Source: Terrabacter sp040702505 (lineage in GTDB: Bacteria > Actinomycetota > Actinomycetes > Actinomycetales > Dermatophilaceae). From it: a DNA stretch of 64,000 bases. Position numbers and translations under genes: made by a program. The notes below the pieces were generated by a model that had not been told where the DNA came from, made no database searches, and saw only the letters and a list, made by a program, of their open reading frames with translations. This document shows, piece after piece, positions 42,473 through 51,363 of this stretch (positions are counted from its first letter, which is position 1; the number at the start of each line of letters is the position of its first letter). The stretch spans positions 124,001 through 188,000 of the forward strand of contig NZ_JBFBLC010000002.1 of the NCBI RefSeq assembly GCF_040702505.1, given 5' to 3'.

Positions 42473-42943
42473 ATGGGCCAGACAGGGGTGGGGCAGCTTC
42501 GCACGGCGACCGTCGAGGACGTCACCGAGCTGCTGCCGCTGTGGGCGCTGCTCTTCGACGAGCAGGATGCCGACCCCGGTCAGGTGTGGTGGGGCAACGC
42601 CCGACGCTGGTTCGGTGAGGTGGTGTCGGACCAGCGGGTCGCCTGCCTGCCCGTGGTCGTGGCCGACGACGCAGTCGTGGCGACCGCCGTCGGCACCCTC
42701 GAGCTCGGGGTGCCCAACCCGCACTGTCCTCGAGGCCGGACCGTCCGTCTGGCCAACGTCGTCACCCATCCCCGGCACCGTGGACGCGGCTACGGCACCC
42801 TGCTGGTCGAGCACGTCGTCGCCTGGGCTGCCTCGATCGATGCCGACCGCGTCGACCTCAGCGCGACGCCGGAGGGCCGGCGGATCTACGAACGGGCCGG
42901 CTTCGTGCTGACCTCCGCTCCGAGGATGAAGCTCACCCTCTGA
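42473..42943 (+). CDS. GNAT family N-acetyltransferase
   Basis: 156-residue single-domain acetyltransferase. The acetyl-CoA loop is VVTHPRHRGRGYGTLLVEHVV, with the R-x-x-G-x-G motif, and GRRIYERAGFVL near the end is the common GNAT C-terminus. WWGNARRWFGEVV forms the variable substrate side. The substrate is unknown. ATG at 42473 has a weak GACGGG ribosome site. Confidence 0.85.
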   Translation: MGQTGVGQLRTATVEDVTELLPLWALLFDEQDADPGQVWWGNARRWFGEVVSDQRVACLPVVVADDAVVATAVGTLELGVPNPHCPRGRTVRLANVVTHPRHRGRGYGTLLVEHVVAWAASIDADRVDLSATPEGRRIYERAGFVLTSAPRMKLTL

Positions 42944-42987
42944 CCCGCTGACGGGACACTGTCTGCCGAGCGTGGTCTACTCGCCGC

Positions 42988-43398
42988 ATGCACCGGGTCG
43001 TCGTCGCCGCCCTCGTCCGCGACGGTCGGGTCCTGCTCGTGCACCGCAGCCCGAGCCGCGAGGCGTACCCGGGAGTGTGGGACCTCCCCGGTGGCCACAT
43101 CGAGGCCGGGGAGTCGGAGCTGGATGCGCTCGCGAGAGAGCTACGCGAGGAGCTGGCAGTCGAAGTCGTCACGAGCTCGGCGGTGCACCTGTGTCGGTGG
43201 GACGCCGACCACGATGAGGATCCGGTGTACCTCAGCGCCTGGCTCGTCGGCGACTGGCAGGGCACGCCGGTGAACGCGGCACCGGACGAGCACGACGACC
43301 TTCGCTGGTTCGGGCGCGAGGCGCTGCCTCCGCTGGCGCACGAGCACCTGGGCGCGGTCCTCGTGCAGGCCGGGCTCGGCCGTAGCGTCCGCGGATAA
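42988..43398 (+). CDS. Nudix hydrolase
   Basis: 136-residue NDP-X hydrolase. The Nudix box reads GGHIEAGESELDALARELREELAVE; all the metal-binding glutamates of G-x5-E-x7-RE-x-EE are in place, but the G before the final hydrophobic position is A. The N-terminus VVVAALVRDGRVLLVHRSPSR and WDLPGG are MutT-like, of a broad-range type. The stop codon TAA overlaps a possible ATG of the next gene (TAATG at 43396-43400). Confidence 0.9.
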   Translation: MHRVVVAALVRDGRVLLVHRSPSREAYPGVWDLPGGHIEAGESELDALARELREELAVEVVTSSAVHLCRWDADHDEDPVYLSAWLVGDWQGTPVNAAPDEHDDLRWFGREALPPLAHEHLGAVLVQAGLGRSVRG

Positions 43399-43406
43399 TG
43401 GGTCCC

Positions 43407-43739
43407 ATGGCCTATGACCGCGAGCTTGCCGAGCGGGTCCGTGAGCTGCTCGCCGGCGCGGAGGGCGTCGTCGAGCAGCGGATGTTCGGCGGGCTGGCGT
43501 TCCTCGTGCACGGCAACATGGCGGTCGCGGCGAGCGGTGGGGGAGGGCTGCTGGTCCGCGTCGACCCGGACGCCGGGGAGGCGTGGTTCGAGGACGGTCG
43601 CGTGAGCCCGATGGTGATGCGCGGACGGGAGATGCGCGGGTGGCTCCGGGTCGTCGGCGAGCTCGACGCGGCGGAGCTGGACACGTGGGTGTCCCGAGGC
43701 GTGTCGTATGCGCGCTCGCTCCCGCCCAAGGCCACCTGA
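43407..43739 (+). CDS. TfoX/Sxy N-terminal domain protein
   Basis: 110-residue protein with a TfoX N-terminal domain: MAYDRELAERVRELL, VVEQRMFGGLAFLVHGNM and VRGREMRGWLRV fit the stand-alone actinobacterial versions, which are not known to regulate competence. The alternative ATG at 43398 overlaps the Nudix stop and would add three residues, so the Nudix and TfoX genes are probably co-translated. Confidence 0.83.
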   Translation: MAYDRELAERVRELLAGAEGVVEQRMFGGLAFLVHGNMAVAASGGGGLLVRVDPDAGEAWFEDGRVSPMVMRGREMRGWLRVVGELDAAELDTWVSRGVSYARSLPPKAT

Positions 43740-43858
43740 CCTCGCGCTCGCGACACGGCATACGCCCTCGGCCGGTGTCCGCGGTGGGGAAGCGGGTACG
43801 GCACTGTCCACACCGGACACCGCGCCGCACCGACGGCGCCACAGGCCCCAGGACTCCC

Positions 43859-44419
43859 ATGACGGCATACAGCACTCTCGTTCGTGCCACGCACCTGCTC
43901 ACGAACGCGGCGTGGTTCGGCGGTTCCCTGGCGGGAGCCGTTGCACTGAACCCAGCAGCGCGCACGGGGGACGACGCGCGGGAGCGCGCACACATCGCCG
44001 ACGAGGGGTGGCGGGGATGGGGGCCGGTGCAGGGGGCGGCGATCGGCCTGCACCTGCTCAGCGGCATCGCGATCCTCGCCGACAACCGCCGCCGCGTGGC
44101 CGGGCACCGTCCGACCACGGCCGCCGTCATCGCCAAGACGGCGCTGACGGGCGCGGCCATCGTCGTCAGCGCCGAGGCGTACCGCTCGGGTGCGGAGCTC
44201 GGTGACACGCTCGAGCGGGCGGAGACCGACCAGGGCGCGCGGAACACGGCGCGCCGGCTCACGCAGCGCATGAGCTGGCTGCAGTGGGGGACGCCGGCGG
44301 CGACCGCCGGGCTCCTCGTGCTCGATGCCTACCTCGGCGAGCAGCAGCGCGGCGTGGCCGGGCTGCTCGACCCGCCGTCGAGGTTGGCCGGCGGGTTGCG
44401 GCTCGGGCGACGGTCGTGA
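43859..44419 (+). CDS. Four-helix membrane protein, unknown
   Basis: 186-residue protein with four predicted helices: an N-terminal one (LLTNAAWFGGSLAGAVAL), then GPVQGAAIGLHLLSGIAIL, AVIAKTALTGAAIVVSAEA and GTPAATAGLLVLDAYLG. It does not match a family I know. The ATG at 43859 has AGGAC. Its TGA overlaps the next ATG (TGATG), so it is coupled to the 126-residue protein that follows. Confidence 0.7.
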   Translation: MTAYSTLVRATHLLTNAAWFGGSLAGAVALNPAARTGDDARERAHIADEGWRGWGPVQGAAIGLHLLSGIAILADNRRRVAGHRPTTAAVIAKTALTGAAIVVSAEAYRSGAELGDTLERAETDQGARNTARRLTQRMSWLQWGTPAATAGLLVLDAYLGEQQRGVAGLLDPPSRLAGGLRLGRRS

Positions 44420-44799
44420 TGCAGGAGTTCGAGTTCGCCTTCGAGGAGCGCTACCGGCTGCCGGCCCGACTATTCGGGGTCATGCCGTCCACGGCGCGGG
44501 TCCGGGTCACGGAGGACGAGCTGCTCGTGCGGTTCGGTCCCTGGCGGCTGCGCACCCCGCTCGCCAACGTCTCAGGGACCCAGGTCACCAGCGGGTACGC
44601 GTTTCACCGCACCGCCGGTCCGGCCCACCTCTCGCTCACCGACCGCGGCGTCACCTTCGCGACGAACTCATGGCGAGGGCTGTGCGTGTCGTTCGTGGCG
44701 CCGGTTCAGGCCATCGAGCCCACCGGGATGCTCCGCCACCCGGGTGCGACGGTCACGGTCGAGGACGTCGAAGGGCTGGCCCAGGCGCTGCGACGCTGA
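44419..44799 (+). CDS. Hypothetical beta-rich protein coupled to the four-helix membrane protein
   Basis: 126-residue protein, start ATG overlapping the previous stop. It looks like an all-beta PH-like or SHOCT-free soluble domain: FEFAFEERYRL, ARVRVTEDELLVRFGPWRLRTPLANVSGTQ, LSLTDRGVTFATN and LCVSFVAPVQAIEP are alternating strands. Similar small soluble domains often follow membrane genes in actinobacteria. No catalytic motif. Not named. Confidence 0.72.
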   Translation: MQEFEFAFEERYRLPARLFGVMPSTARVRVTEDELLVRFGPWRLRTPLANVSGTQVTSGYAFHRTAGPAHLSLTDRGVTFATNSWRGLCVSFVAPVQAIEPTGMLRHPGATVTVEDVEGLAQALRR

Positions 44800-44946
44800 G
44801 GGCGTATGGCGGAGCGGTCGAGCTGGTCCTGCCCCGGGTCGGGCGCGCGATGACTCACGCGATGTAGACGGATTTCGCCCCGGCTGTCGTGTCGATCCTC
44901 GATACTCGTGGCTCGGATAGCAGGGGAGCGGGCTCACGGGGGTGCC

Positions 44947-46071
44947 ATGCACGTGCAGGTGGAGATGGTCCGCGTGGGACTCACCAGCAGATGCGCGTGC
45001 GGCGAGAGCCTGCTGCCGGGCGAGCGCGCGGGACTTGTCGTCGGTGAGCCGGAGCTGCTGTGCCTGTGGTGCCTCGCCGACCTCCAGGCGGGACGCCGGC
45101 GACCGCGCAGGCGGCGCATCGAGACACCGTGGCCGGCACCGACGGTCGTCCGAGAAACCGCGGGTCGGAGATCTGGCCGGCGCGCTGCCCCGAACCGACG
45201 GCAACGCGGCGCCACCGCTGTGCCGTTGGTGGTCGCCGTGCTCGTGGTGGTCGGCGCCTTCTTCGCCCGCCCCGCGCTGTTCGGAACGCCGAGCAGCAGC
45301 GTGGTGGTCGCCGGAGTGCCCATCCCCGTGGGCGACCAGCCCGGCTGGGTCAACGGCACGCCGCTGACCGGAGGCGCCGGTGGCGACACGAGAGACATCT
45401 GGCCCCCTGTGCCGCCCGACGCGCGCAGTCGACCCATCGGGGCTCCGGGGCCACGCCTCTCGTGGTCGAACGACTACGTCTTCATGAGCACCATCCCCGA
45501 AGCCGGCGGTCGGCCTGTCTCGTGGGACCCGTGCCGCCCCATCCATCTGGTCGTCAACAACGCCGAGGCTCCTGCAGGCGCTGACCTGCTGCTTCGCGAA
45601 GCGGCCGCATCGGTCACGAAGGCGACGGGTCTGCAGTTCGTCATAGAGGCCACGAGCACGGAGACACCGTCGACGCACCGTGCGCCCGTAGACAACGCCC
45701 GCTACGGGAACCGGTGGTCACCCGTGTTGGTCGGCTGGACAGACCCCTCCGTGGTCCCTGAGCTGGAGGGGCGGGTGGCGGGGGTTGCCGGACCGACGGG
45801 CGCCTCGTACTACACGCCTACCCAGCAGCACTGGGTGAGCGGAACCGTCAATCTGGACGGGCCCGCGTTCCGGGAGATCCTCACGAGGCCCGACGGATGG
45901 GCCGCCGCCCGCGCGATCGTCATGCACGAGCTCGGCCACCTGGTCGGACTCGACCACGCGCCGGTCCAGGGCGAGCTCATGTACGAGAAGAACCTCGGTC
46001 AGCTCGCCTTCGGGCCCGGTGACCTGGAAGGCCTCAGGCAGCTCGGGCTCGGTCCCTGCTTCACTAGCTAG
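44947..46071 (+). CDS. Membrane-tethered matrixin-like metalloprotease with N-terminal zinc ribbon
   Basis: 374-residue protein. Four cysteines at 16, 18, 39 and 42 (CAC... CLWC) form a small zinc ribbon in the cytoplasm; an arginine-rich stretch follows and residues 90-108 are one membrane helix, so the rest is outside. The outer domain carries HELGHLVGLDH (H327, E328, H331, H337) with a Met-turn at M345 (ELMY), the hallmarks of matrixin/metzincin zinc proteases, preceded by beta-sheet-like LVVNNAEAPAG. GTG at 44908 and ATG at 44965 are alternative starts; I use ATG 44947 behind GGGGG. The substrate is unknown. Confidence 0.83.
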   Translation: MHVQVEMVRVGLTSRCACGESLLPGERAGLVVGEPELLCLWCLADLQAGRRRPRRRRIETPWPAPTVVRETAGRRSGRRAAPNRRQRGATAVPLVVAVLVVVGAFFARPALFGTPSSSVVVAGVPIPVGDQPGWVNGTPLTGGAGGDTRDIWPPVPPDARSRPIGAPGPRLSWSNDYVFMSTIPEAGGRPVSWDPCRPIHLVVNNAEAPAGADLLLREAAASVTKATGLQFVIEATSTETPSTHRAPVDNARYGNRWSPVLVGWTDPSVVPELEGRVAGVAGPTGASYYTPTQQHWVSGTVNLDGPAFREILTRPDGWAAARAIVMHELGHLVGLDHAPVQGELMYEKNLGQLAFGPGDLEGLRQLGLGPCFTS

Positions 46072-46171
46072 ACCACAGGCCGCAGGGTCCTTCGAGGGGA
46101 CGGATGCGACGTCTCCAATTTGCCACTAGCCCAAAGTCCGACGGCAGGCAGCGGCGCGCTACGTTCGAAGG

Positions 46172-46711
46172 ATGGTGGACAGCGCAAGCGGTCCTGACCC
46201 CGACGTCGTGGTCGTCATGGGCGTGTCCGGCAGCGGCAAGACGACCGTCGCCAAGGGGCTCTCGACGATGCTGGGGTGGGAGTTCGCCGAGGGCGACGCG
46301 TTCCACCCCGAGGCGAACGTCGCGAAGATGCGCGGCGGCGTCCCGCTCACGGACGAGGACCGGTGGCCCTGGCTCGAGGCGATCGGGGCGTGGATCTCGG
46401 AGAAGGAGAGCCGCGGCGAGTCGGCGGTCGTGACGTGCTCGGCACTGCGCCGGGCCTACCGTGACCTGCTCCGCGAAGGCAGGCCGCACGTCCGCTTCCT
46501 CCACGTCACCGCGGAGTCTGACGTCATCCGCGACCGGATGGAGCACCGCCCGGGCCACTACATGCCGCCGTCCCTGCTGCCCAGCCAGCTCGCCACGCTC
46601 GAGCCGCTGGGAGCCGACGAACCGGGCGTGACGATCACCAACGAGGGGAGCGCCGCGCAGGTCCTCGACCGGGCGCTCGCCGCCCTCGGCTACCAGAAGG
46701 AGAACGTCTGA
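46172..46711 (+). CDS. gntK: Gluconokinase
   Basis: 179-residue P-loop kinase that phosphorylates gluconate. Walker A is MGVSGSGKTTVAKGL; the substrate-binding portion DAFHPEANVAKMRGGVPLTDEDRWPWL is diagnostic of GntK, and CSALRRAYRDLLR and HYMPPSLLPSQLATLEPL complete the family pattern. It overlaps the gluconate permease by a TGATG junction, so the two are co-translated. Expected pathway: gluconate to 6-phosphogluconate for the pentose phosphate route. Confidence 0.94.
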   Translation: MVDSASGPDPDVVVVMGVSGSGKTTVAKGLSTMLGWEFAEGDAFHPEANVAKMRGGVPLTDEDRWPWLEAIGAWISEKESRGESAVVTCSALRRAYRDLLREGRPHVRFLHVTAESDVIRDRMEHRPGHYMPPSLLPSQLATLEPLGADEPGVTITNEGSAAQVLDRALAALGYQKENV

Positions 46712-48348
46712 TGACTCTCATCGCGCTTCCCGCCGCCGCGTCCGCGGCGGTTCCGGCCGGCCTCCCGGCGGCCGCTGCACCCCCGGCGTACGCCGGGAAC
46801 GCCCAGCTGATCGTGGCCTGCATCCTCGGCATCCTCGCCGTCGTCGTGCTCATCACCTGGGCCAAGGTCCACCCGTTCCTGTCGCTGATGCTCGGCTCGG
46901 CCGTGCTGGGGGCCGTGGCGACGATGCCGGCGGGCGATGTCGTCAAGAGCTTCGTGGCCGGCTTCGGCTCGACCGCGGGTGCGGTCGGGATCCTCATCGC
47001 GCTCGGGGCGATGATCGGCAAGCTGCTCGAGGACTCCGGTGGCGCCAACCGCATCGTCGGCACGATGGTGGGCCGCGTCGGCCCCGGCCGTCTGCCGTGG
47101 GTGATGGCGGCCATCGCCGCGATCCTCGGGCTGCCGCTCTTCTTCGAGGTCGGCGTCGTGCTGCTCGTGCCGGTCGTCGTGCTCGTGGCCCGACGGACGG
47201 GCCTGTCCCTGATGAAGATCGGGATTCCTGCCCTGGCGGGGCTGTCAGTGCTGCACGGGCTGGTGCCCCCGCACCCGGGGCCGCTCACGGCCATCGGCCT
47301 GCTCAACGCCGACCTCGGGCGCACCCTGATCTTCGGCGTCATCATCGCGATCCCGACCGTCATCGTCGCCGGGCCGCTGCTGGCCCACTACGTCGACCGG
47401 TGGGTGCCCAAGTCCGCGGAGGACCTGGCGTTCCTCGGCTCGTCGGCCGGCGGCGCAGGCGGACAGGACCGGGCGGAAGCCCTCGTCGGTGCGCGGGCAG
47501 TCGGCGGGGACGACCGGGCCGCCGCCGGAGTCTCGGGCGGTGGGACCGACACGCTGACCCGCGCCGAAACGCCGGGGACCGGGGCGGGTGCCGGGGCCAC
47601 CGGCACGGTCGGTGAGGACGCCGGCGCCAACAAGGGGCTCGGCTCGTTCGACCAGCCGCTGGAACCGGGGCGCAAGCGGGTCGGCTTCGCAACGGCGATC
47701 ATCGGCATCACCCTGCCCGTCGTCCTCATGCTCATCGACGCGATCACCAAGCTCGTCGTGACCGACGAGAAGGCCGGCGTGCGCACGATCATGGACTTCA
47801 TCGGCACCCCGATCGTCGCCCTGCTGGTCGCGGTGCTCTACTGCTACATCGCGCTGGGTCTCGGGTCGGGCCTGAACAAGAACCAGGTGAGCGAGTCGGT
47901 CGGCTCCGCGCTGCCGGCGGTGGCGAGCATCATCCTCATCGTCGCCGCGGGCGGCGGGTTCAAGCAGACGCTCGTCGACGCAGGCGTCGGCAACGTCATC
48001 AAGAGCTGGGCCACGGGAGTCAACATCTCGGTGCTGCTCCTCGGCTGGCTCGTCGCCGTCCTCATCCGCCTGGGCACCGGGTCGGCCACGGTCGCGACCA
48101 TCACCGCGGCAGGCATCGTCGCGCCGCTGGCCCCGACCCTGTCGGCCAACCACCTCGCCTTGCTCGTGCTCGCAGTCGGCTGCGGATCGCTGTTCTTCTC
48201 GCACGTCAACGACGCCGGCTTCTGGCTCGTCAAGGAGTACTTCGGCCTGACGGTGGGGGAGACGATCAAGTCCTGGTCCGTCATGGAGACCGTCATCTCG
48301 GTCGTCGGCTTCGCCCTCGTGATGGTCGCGAGCGTCCTCGTCACCTGA
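46711..48348 (+). CDS. gntP: GntP-family gluconate permease with enlarged central loop
   Basis: 545-residue gluconate:H+ symporter of the GntP family. Core motifs: GFGSTAGAVGILIALGAMIGKLLEDSGGANRIV, LPLFFEVGVVLLVPVV, GLVPPHPGPLTA and, at the end, RLGTGSATVATITAAGIVAPL with CGSLFFSHVNDAGFWLVKEYF. Residues about 233-322 form a hydrophilic loop rich in G, A, D and T, about 80 residues more than I expect from typical GntP members of 440-450 residues. The start overlaps the gluconokinase stop. Confidence 0.92.
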   Translation: MTLIALPAAASAAVPAGLPAAAAPPAYAGNAQLIVACILGILAVVVLITWAKVHPFLSLMLGSAVLGAVATMPAGDVVKSFVAGFGSTAGAVGILIALGAMIGKLLEDSGGANRIVGTMVGRVGPGRLPWVMAAIAAILGLPLFFEVGVVLLVPVVVLVARRTGLSLMKIGIPALAGLSVLHGLVPPHPGPLTAIGLLNADLGRTLIFGVIIAIPTVIVAGPLLAHYVDRWVPKSAEDLAFLGSSAGGAGGQDRAEALVGARAVGGDDRAAAGVSGGGTDTLTRAETPGTGAGAGATGTVGEDAGANKGLGSFDQPLEPGRKRVGFATAIIGITLPVVLMLIDAITKLVVTDEKAGVRTIMDFIGTPIVALLVAVLYCYIALGLGSGLNKNQVSESVGSALPAVASIILIVAAGGGFKQTLVDAGVGNVIKSWATGVNISVLLLGWLVAVLIRLGTGSATVATITAAGIVAPLAPTLSANHLALLVLAVGCGSLFFSHVNDAGFWLVKEYFGLTVGETIKSWSVMETVISVVGFALVMVASVLVT

Positions 48349-48429
48349 GGCGCGCTCCGGCTCGTGCGGCCGGCCGGGCGCCTCACGGATCGCGGCCCTC
48401 GCTCGCGGCGGGAGGCGTAGCGTCCGAGC

Positions 48430-49083
48430 ATGCGCAGCTTCCCGGTGACCGACGAGATCCGCTCCTACGCCGTGGCCCACGGGACGTGGCGTCCCGACCG
48501 GGTGGCCCGCGACCTGCAGGCGCGGACGGCCGAGCTCGGGGACGTGGCGGGGATGCAGATCGGCGACGACCAGGGCCAGCTGCTCACGATGCTGGCCCGC
48601 CTGGTCGGCGCACGACGGGCGGTGGAGGTCGGGACTTTCACCGGCTACTCGAGCATGTGCATCGCCCGGGGCCTCGCCGAGGGTGGCTCGCTGCTGTGCT
48701 GCGACGTCAGCGCCGAGTGGACCGACATCGGCCGGCGGGCCTGGGCCGCGGCCGGTCTGGCCGACCGGATCGAGCTGCGGATCGCGCCCGCGCTCGACAC
48801 CCTGCGTGCCCTGCCGGAGACCGCGGACATCGACCTCGCCTTCATCGACGCCGACAAGCCGTCGTACGCCCGCTACTGGGAGGAGCTCGTCCCGCGCGTG
48901 CGTCCGGGCGGTCTGCTCCTCGCGGACAACGTCCTGTGGAGCGGCCGGATCGCCGATCCGGACCCGACGGACGCGAACGCCACAGCGCTGCGGGAATTCA
49001 ACGACCTCGTGGCCGCCGACGAGCGCGTGGAGGCCATGGTCCTGACGGCGTTCGACGGGCTGACGATCGCCCGACGGCGCTGA
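48430..49083 (+). CDS. Class I SAM-dependent O-methyltransferase (caffeoyl-CoA/PCOMT-like)
   Basis: 217-residue cation-dependent O-methyltransferase. The SAM loop reads VEVGTFTGYSSMCIARGL, the second acidic site is CCDVSAEW, and FIDADKPSYARYWEEL with LLADNVLWSGR holds the metal ligands D, D and N of the CCoAOMT family. It is a single gene with a typical AGC rich upstream; no obvious biosynthetic partner. Substrate is likely a catechol-type small molecule. Confidence 0.9.
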   Translation: MRSFPVTDEIRSYAVAHGTWRPDRVARDLQARTAELGDVAGMQIGDDQGQLLTMLARLVGARRAVEVGTFTGYSSMCIARGLAEGGSLLCCDVSAEWTDIGRRAWAAAGLADRIELRIAPALDTLRALPETADIDLAFIDADKPSYARYWEELVPRVRPGGLLLADNVLWSGRIADPDPTDANATALREFNDLVAADERVEAMVLTAFDGLTIARRR

Positions 49084-49118
49084 CCCGGGCTGCGGCCGGC
49101 AGGCCCCCGGCTGCAGCC

Positions 49119-50432
49119 CTACGCAGCGGGTGAGTTCGCGCCGTCGAGCAACGAGGCCCGCATCCGGGGGAGGCCGCTGGTCCCGCCGGGGCCGGGCTTG
49201 ACCGCGAGGACCTGGTTGACGCCGATCCGGTTGGACGAGAAGGCGAGTGCCGAGCCGGCCATGTAGAGCCGCCACACCCGCGCGCGGCCCGCGCTCGAGA
49301 GCCGGACCGCCTCGTCCCACTTGGCCTCGAGGTTGCCCACCCACGCGCGCAACGTGTCGACGTAGTGCTCGCGCAGCGACTCGACGTCGCGGACCTCGAA
49401 CCCGGCGGACTCGAGCACGTCGACGGTCGTCGCCAGCGGGTGCAGCTCGCCGTCGGGGAAGACGTATCGGTCGATGAACGAGGTCTTGTCGCCCTTCGGG
49501 TCGGCCGGCGGGCCGGGGCGGCGCGAGATCGCGTGGTTCAGCAGGCGCCCGCCGGGCGTGAGCAGCGCGTGGAGGTGGGCGGCATACGTGCTCAGCTGCG
49601 AGAGGCCGACGTGCTCGGCCATCCCGATACTCGCGATGGCGTCGTACGGCCCGTCGGGCACGTCGCGGTAGTCCTGGACGCGGATCTCGACGCGGTCGCC
49701 GAGCCCGCGGGCCTCGACGGCGGCGCGGGCGAAGGCCGCCTGCTCCTGCGAGAGGGTGACGCCGACGGCGTTGACGCCGTAGGTCTCGGCGGCGTGGAGG
49801 ACGAACGAGCCCCACCCGCAGCCGACGTCGAGGACCCGCATGCCGGGACGCAGCCCGAGCTTGCGGGCGACGAGGTCGAGCTTCGCGCGCTGCGCGTCCT
49901 CGAGGGCGTATGCCGCCGAGGGCGCCTTCTCGAAGTACGCGCAGGAGTAGACCATCGAGGGGCCGAGCACCAGGGCGTAGAAGTCGTTGCCGACGTCGTA
50001 GTGGTGGGAGACGGCCTGGGCGTCCCGGCCCTGCTGGTGCCGGTGGCCGGAGAGCTTGATCTCCTCGGCCGGCGGACGGGGCGGCAGGCCGATGGCGCCG
50101 AGCCGCAGGGCCGCCTTGGCGACGGCGGCGATGGTGTCGGGTCCGACGTGGACGCCCGGGCCGCGCTCGGGGTCGGCGATCGCGTCGAAGCGGGTCAGGG
50201 CGTCGAGCAGGTTGCCCTCGATCTCGACGTCGCCGGAGACGTACGCGCGGGCGAAGCCGAGCTCGTTGGGCGCCCACGCGATTCGTCGCAGGGCGCGGCG
50301 GGAGGTGAAGCGGACGGCGACGGGGGCGTCGGCCGGCCCGAGGGAGCTGCCGTCCCAGCAGTGGATCCGCACCGGGACCTCCGTGCCGAGCGCGGAGTCG
50401 ACGACCGGGCGAAGCACCTCGGCGACGCTCAT
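49119..50432 (-). CDS. Cyclopropane-fatty-acyl-phospholipid synthase family protein
   Basis: 437-residue SAM-dependent methyltransferase that adds a methylene bridge to unsaturated phospholipid acyl chains. HYDVGNDFYALVLGPSMVYSCAYF is the family fingerprint, VLDVGCGWGSFVLHA the SAM site, and MAEHVG a catalytic neighbourhood. The first 100 residues form the smaller N-terminal domain. The ATG at 50432 overlaps the stop of the VOC gene (ATGA), so both are expressed together. It could also be one of the related tuberculostearic-type methyltransferases. Confidence 0.9.
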   Translation of the reverse strand: MSVAEVLRPVVDSALGTEVPVRIHCWDGSSLGPADAPVAVRFTSRRALRRIAWAPNELGFARAYVSGDVEIEGNLLDALTRFDAIADPERGPGVHVGPDTIAAVAKAALRLGAIGLPPRPPAEEIKLSGHRHQQGRDAQAVSHHYDVGNDFYALVLGPSMVYSCAYFEKAPSAAYALEDAQRAKLDLVARKLGLRPGMRVLDVGCGWGSFVLHAAETYGVNAVGVTLSQEQAAFARAAVEARGLGDRVEIRVQDYRDVPDGPYDAIASIGMAEHVGLSQLSTYAAHLHALLTPGGRLLNHAISRRPGPPADPKGDKTSFIDRYVFPDGELHPLATTVDVLESAGFEVRDVESLREHYVDTLRAWVGNLEAKWDEAVRLSSAGRARVWRLYMAGSALAFSSNRIGVNQVLAVKPGPGGTSGLPRMRASLLDGANSPAA

Positions 50433-50881
50433 GCCTCCCCTCCCTCGGCGGGGCGCGGCGTGACGGTCTGGCCGCCCCAGTCCTCGGGGGCGACGTCGAC
50501 GAGGGTCTGGTTGAGGACCCACTGGTGCCCGAACGGGTCGTCGATCGTGGCCTGCCGCTCGCCGTACTGCCAGTCGTGCGGCGGGTCGACGAGGGTGGCG
50601 CCTCGTGCGACCGCCACCTCCACGAGCTGCGCGACGTCCTCGACCTTGAGCATGACCTGGTGCGACCGGCCGTGCTCCGGCGTCCGCCGTCCGGGGCGGA
50701 CCTCGGAGAGCACGAGCTCGGCCGGCGGCCCGTCCGGGAAGCCGAGCTGCGCGCGATGGCCCTCACCGATACGGACGTGCTCGACGAGGCCGAAGACCTC
50801 GACGTACCAGTCCACGGCGGCGCGGACGTCGGCCACGGTCAGGACGGGTGTCACCCGGGCATGCGGCGCAGATCGGTTCAT
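50429..50881 (-). CDS. VOC (glyoxalase/bleomycin resistance-like) family protein
   Basis: 150-residue protein with two beta-alpha-beta-beta-beta repeats of the vicinal-oxygen-chelate fold: TPVLTVADVRAAVDWYVEVFG, HQVMLKVEDVAQLVEVAVARGATLVDPP and a final IDDPFGHQWVLNQ that provides the last metal ligand position. PhnB-like in size. A GTG at 50896 is an alternative start. The function cannot be told; the coupling to the cyclopropane synthase gene is the only context. Confidence 0.85.
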   Translation of the reverse strand: MNRSAPHARVTPVLTVADVRAAVDWYVEVFGLVEHVRIGEGHRAQLGFPDGPPAELVLSEVRPGRRTPEHGRSHQVMLKVEDVAQLVEVAVARGATLVDPPHDWQYGERQATIDDPFGHQWVLNQTLVDVAPEDWGGQTVTPRPAEGGEA

Positions 50882-50932
50882 CAGCACCCGAGTCACACTA
50901 GAAGGCGCAGCCGGCCGGCGACAGCCCTCCGC

Positions 50933-51331
50933 TCAGGTGCGGCGCTCGAGTTGCAACCGCAGGAAGTGCTCCAGCCCCATCCGCGGCAGCACCAGCCGCT
51001 GCAGCGTCTTGGCCACGGCCAGCGGCTCGGCGCTGGTCACGACGGCGGGGTCGGTGACGGCATACGCCACTCCCTTCCAGCGCACCGTGCCGCCGCCGGC
51101 GGCCCGGAGGTTGCGCACCCAGTCGGTGCTCGGTCCCCACGGCAGCCCGATGTAGATCGCGTCGGCCGTGGAGGCGGCGATGGCGACGGGCGTCGTGTAG
51201 GTCCGGCCGCTGCGGCGGCCACGGTGCTCGACGGCCGCCCAGACTGGGAGGAACCGGGAGCCGGCCACCTTCACGGCGAGCTGGTTGAACCTTTGCGCGG
51301 CCGCGGGCGGCCGCTTCACGTTGGAGCTCAC
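50933..51331 (-). CDS. F420/flavin-dependent nitroreductase family protein (Ddn-like)
   Basis: 132-residue split-barrel protein of the deazaflavin-dependent nitroreductase family. LPVWAAVEHRGRRSGRTYTTPVAIAA is the opening with the RRSGRTYTTPV cofactor loop, and GPSTDWVRNLRAAGGGTVRWKG is the typical DWVRNLRAAG motif. Family members use F420H2 or bind fatty acids or heme; here the cofactor is inferred. Supports an actinobacterial host. Confidence 0.9.
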   Translation of the reverse strand: MSSNVKRPPAAAQRFNQLAVKVAGSRFLPVWAAVEHRGRRSGRTYTTPVAIAASTADAIYIGLPWGPSTDWVRNLRAAGGGTVRWKGVAYAVTDPAVVTSAEPLAVAKTLQRLVLPRMGLEHFLRLQLERRT

Positions 51332-51363
51332 CCCTCCATCGTGCGCGCCGCTAGTCTCGCGAT

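Noticed and set aside
47245..50766. A 1173-residue leftward frame
   Set aside because: It is made of complement frames of gntP and others and of the CFA synthase in a wrong frame.
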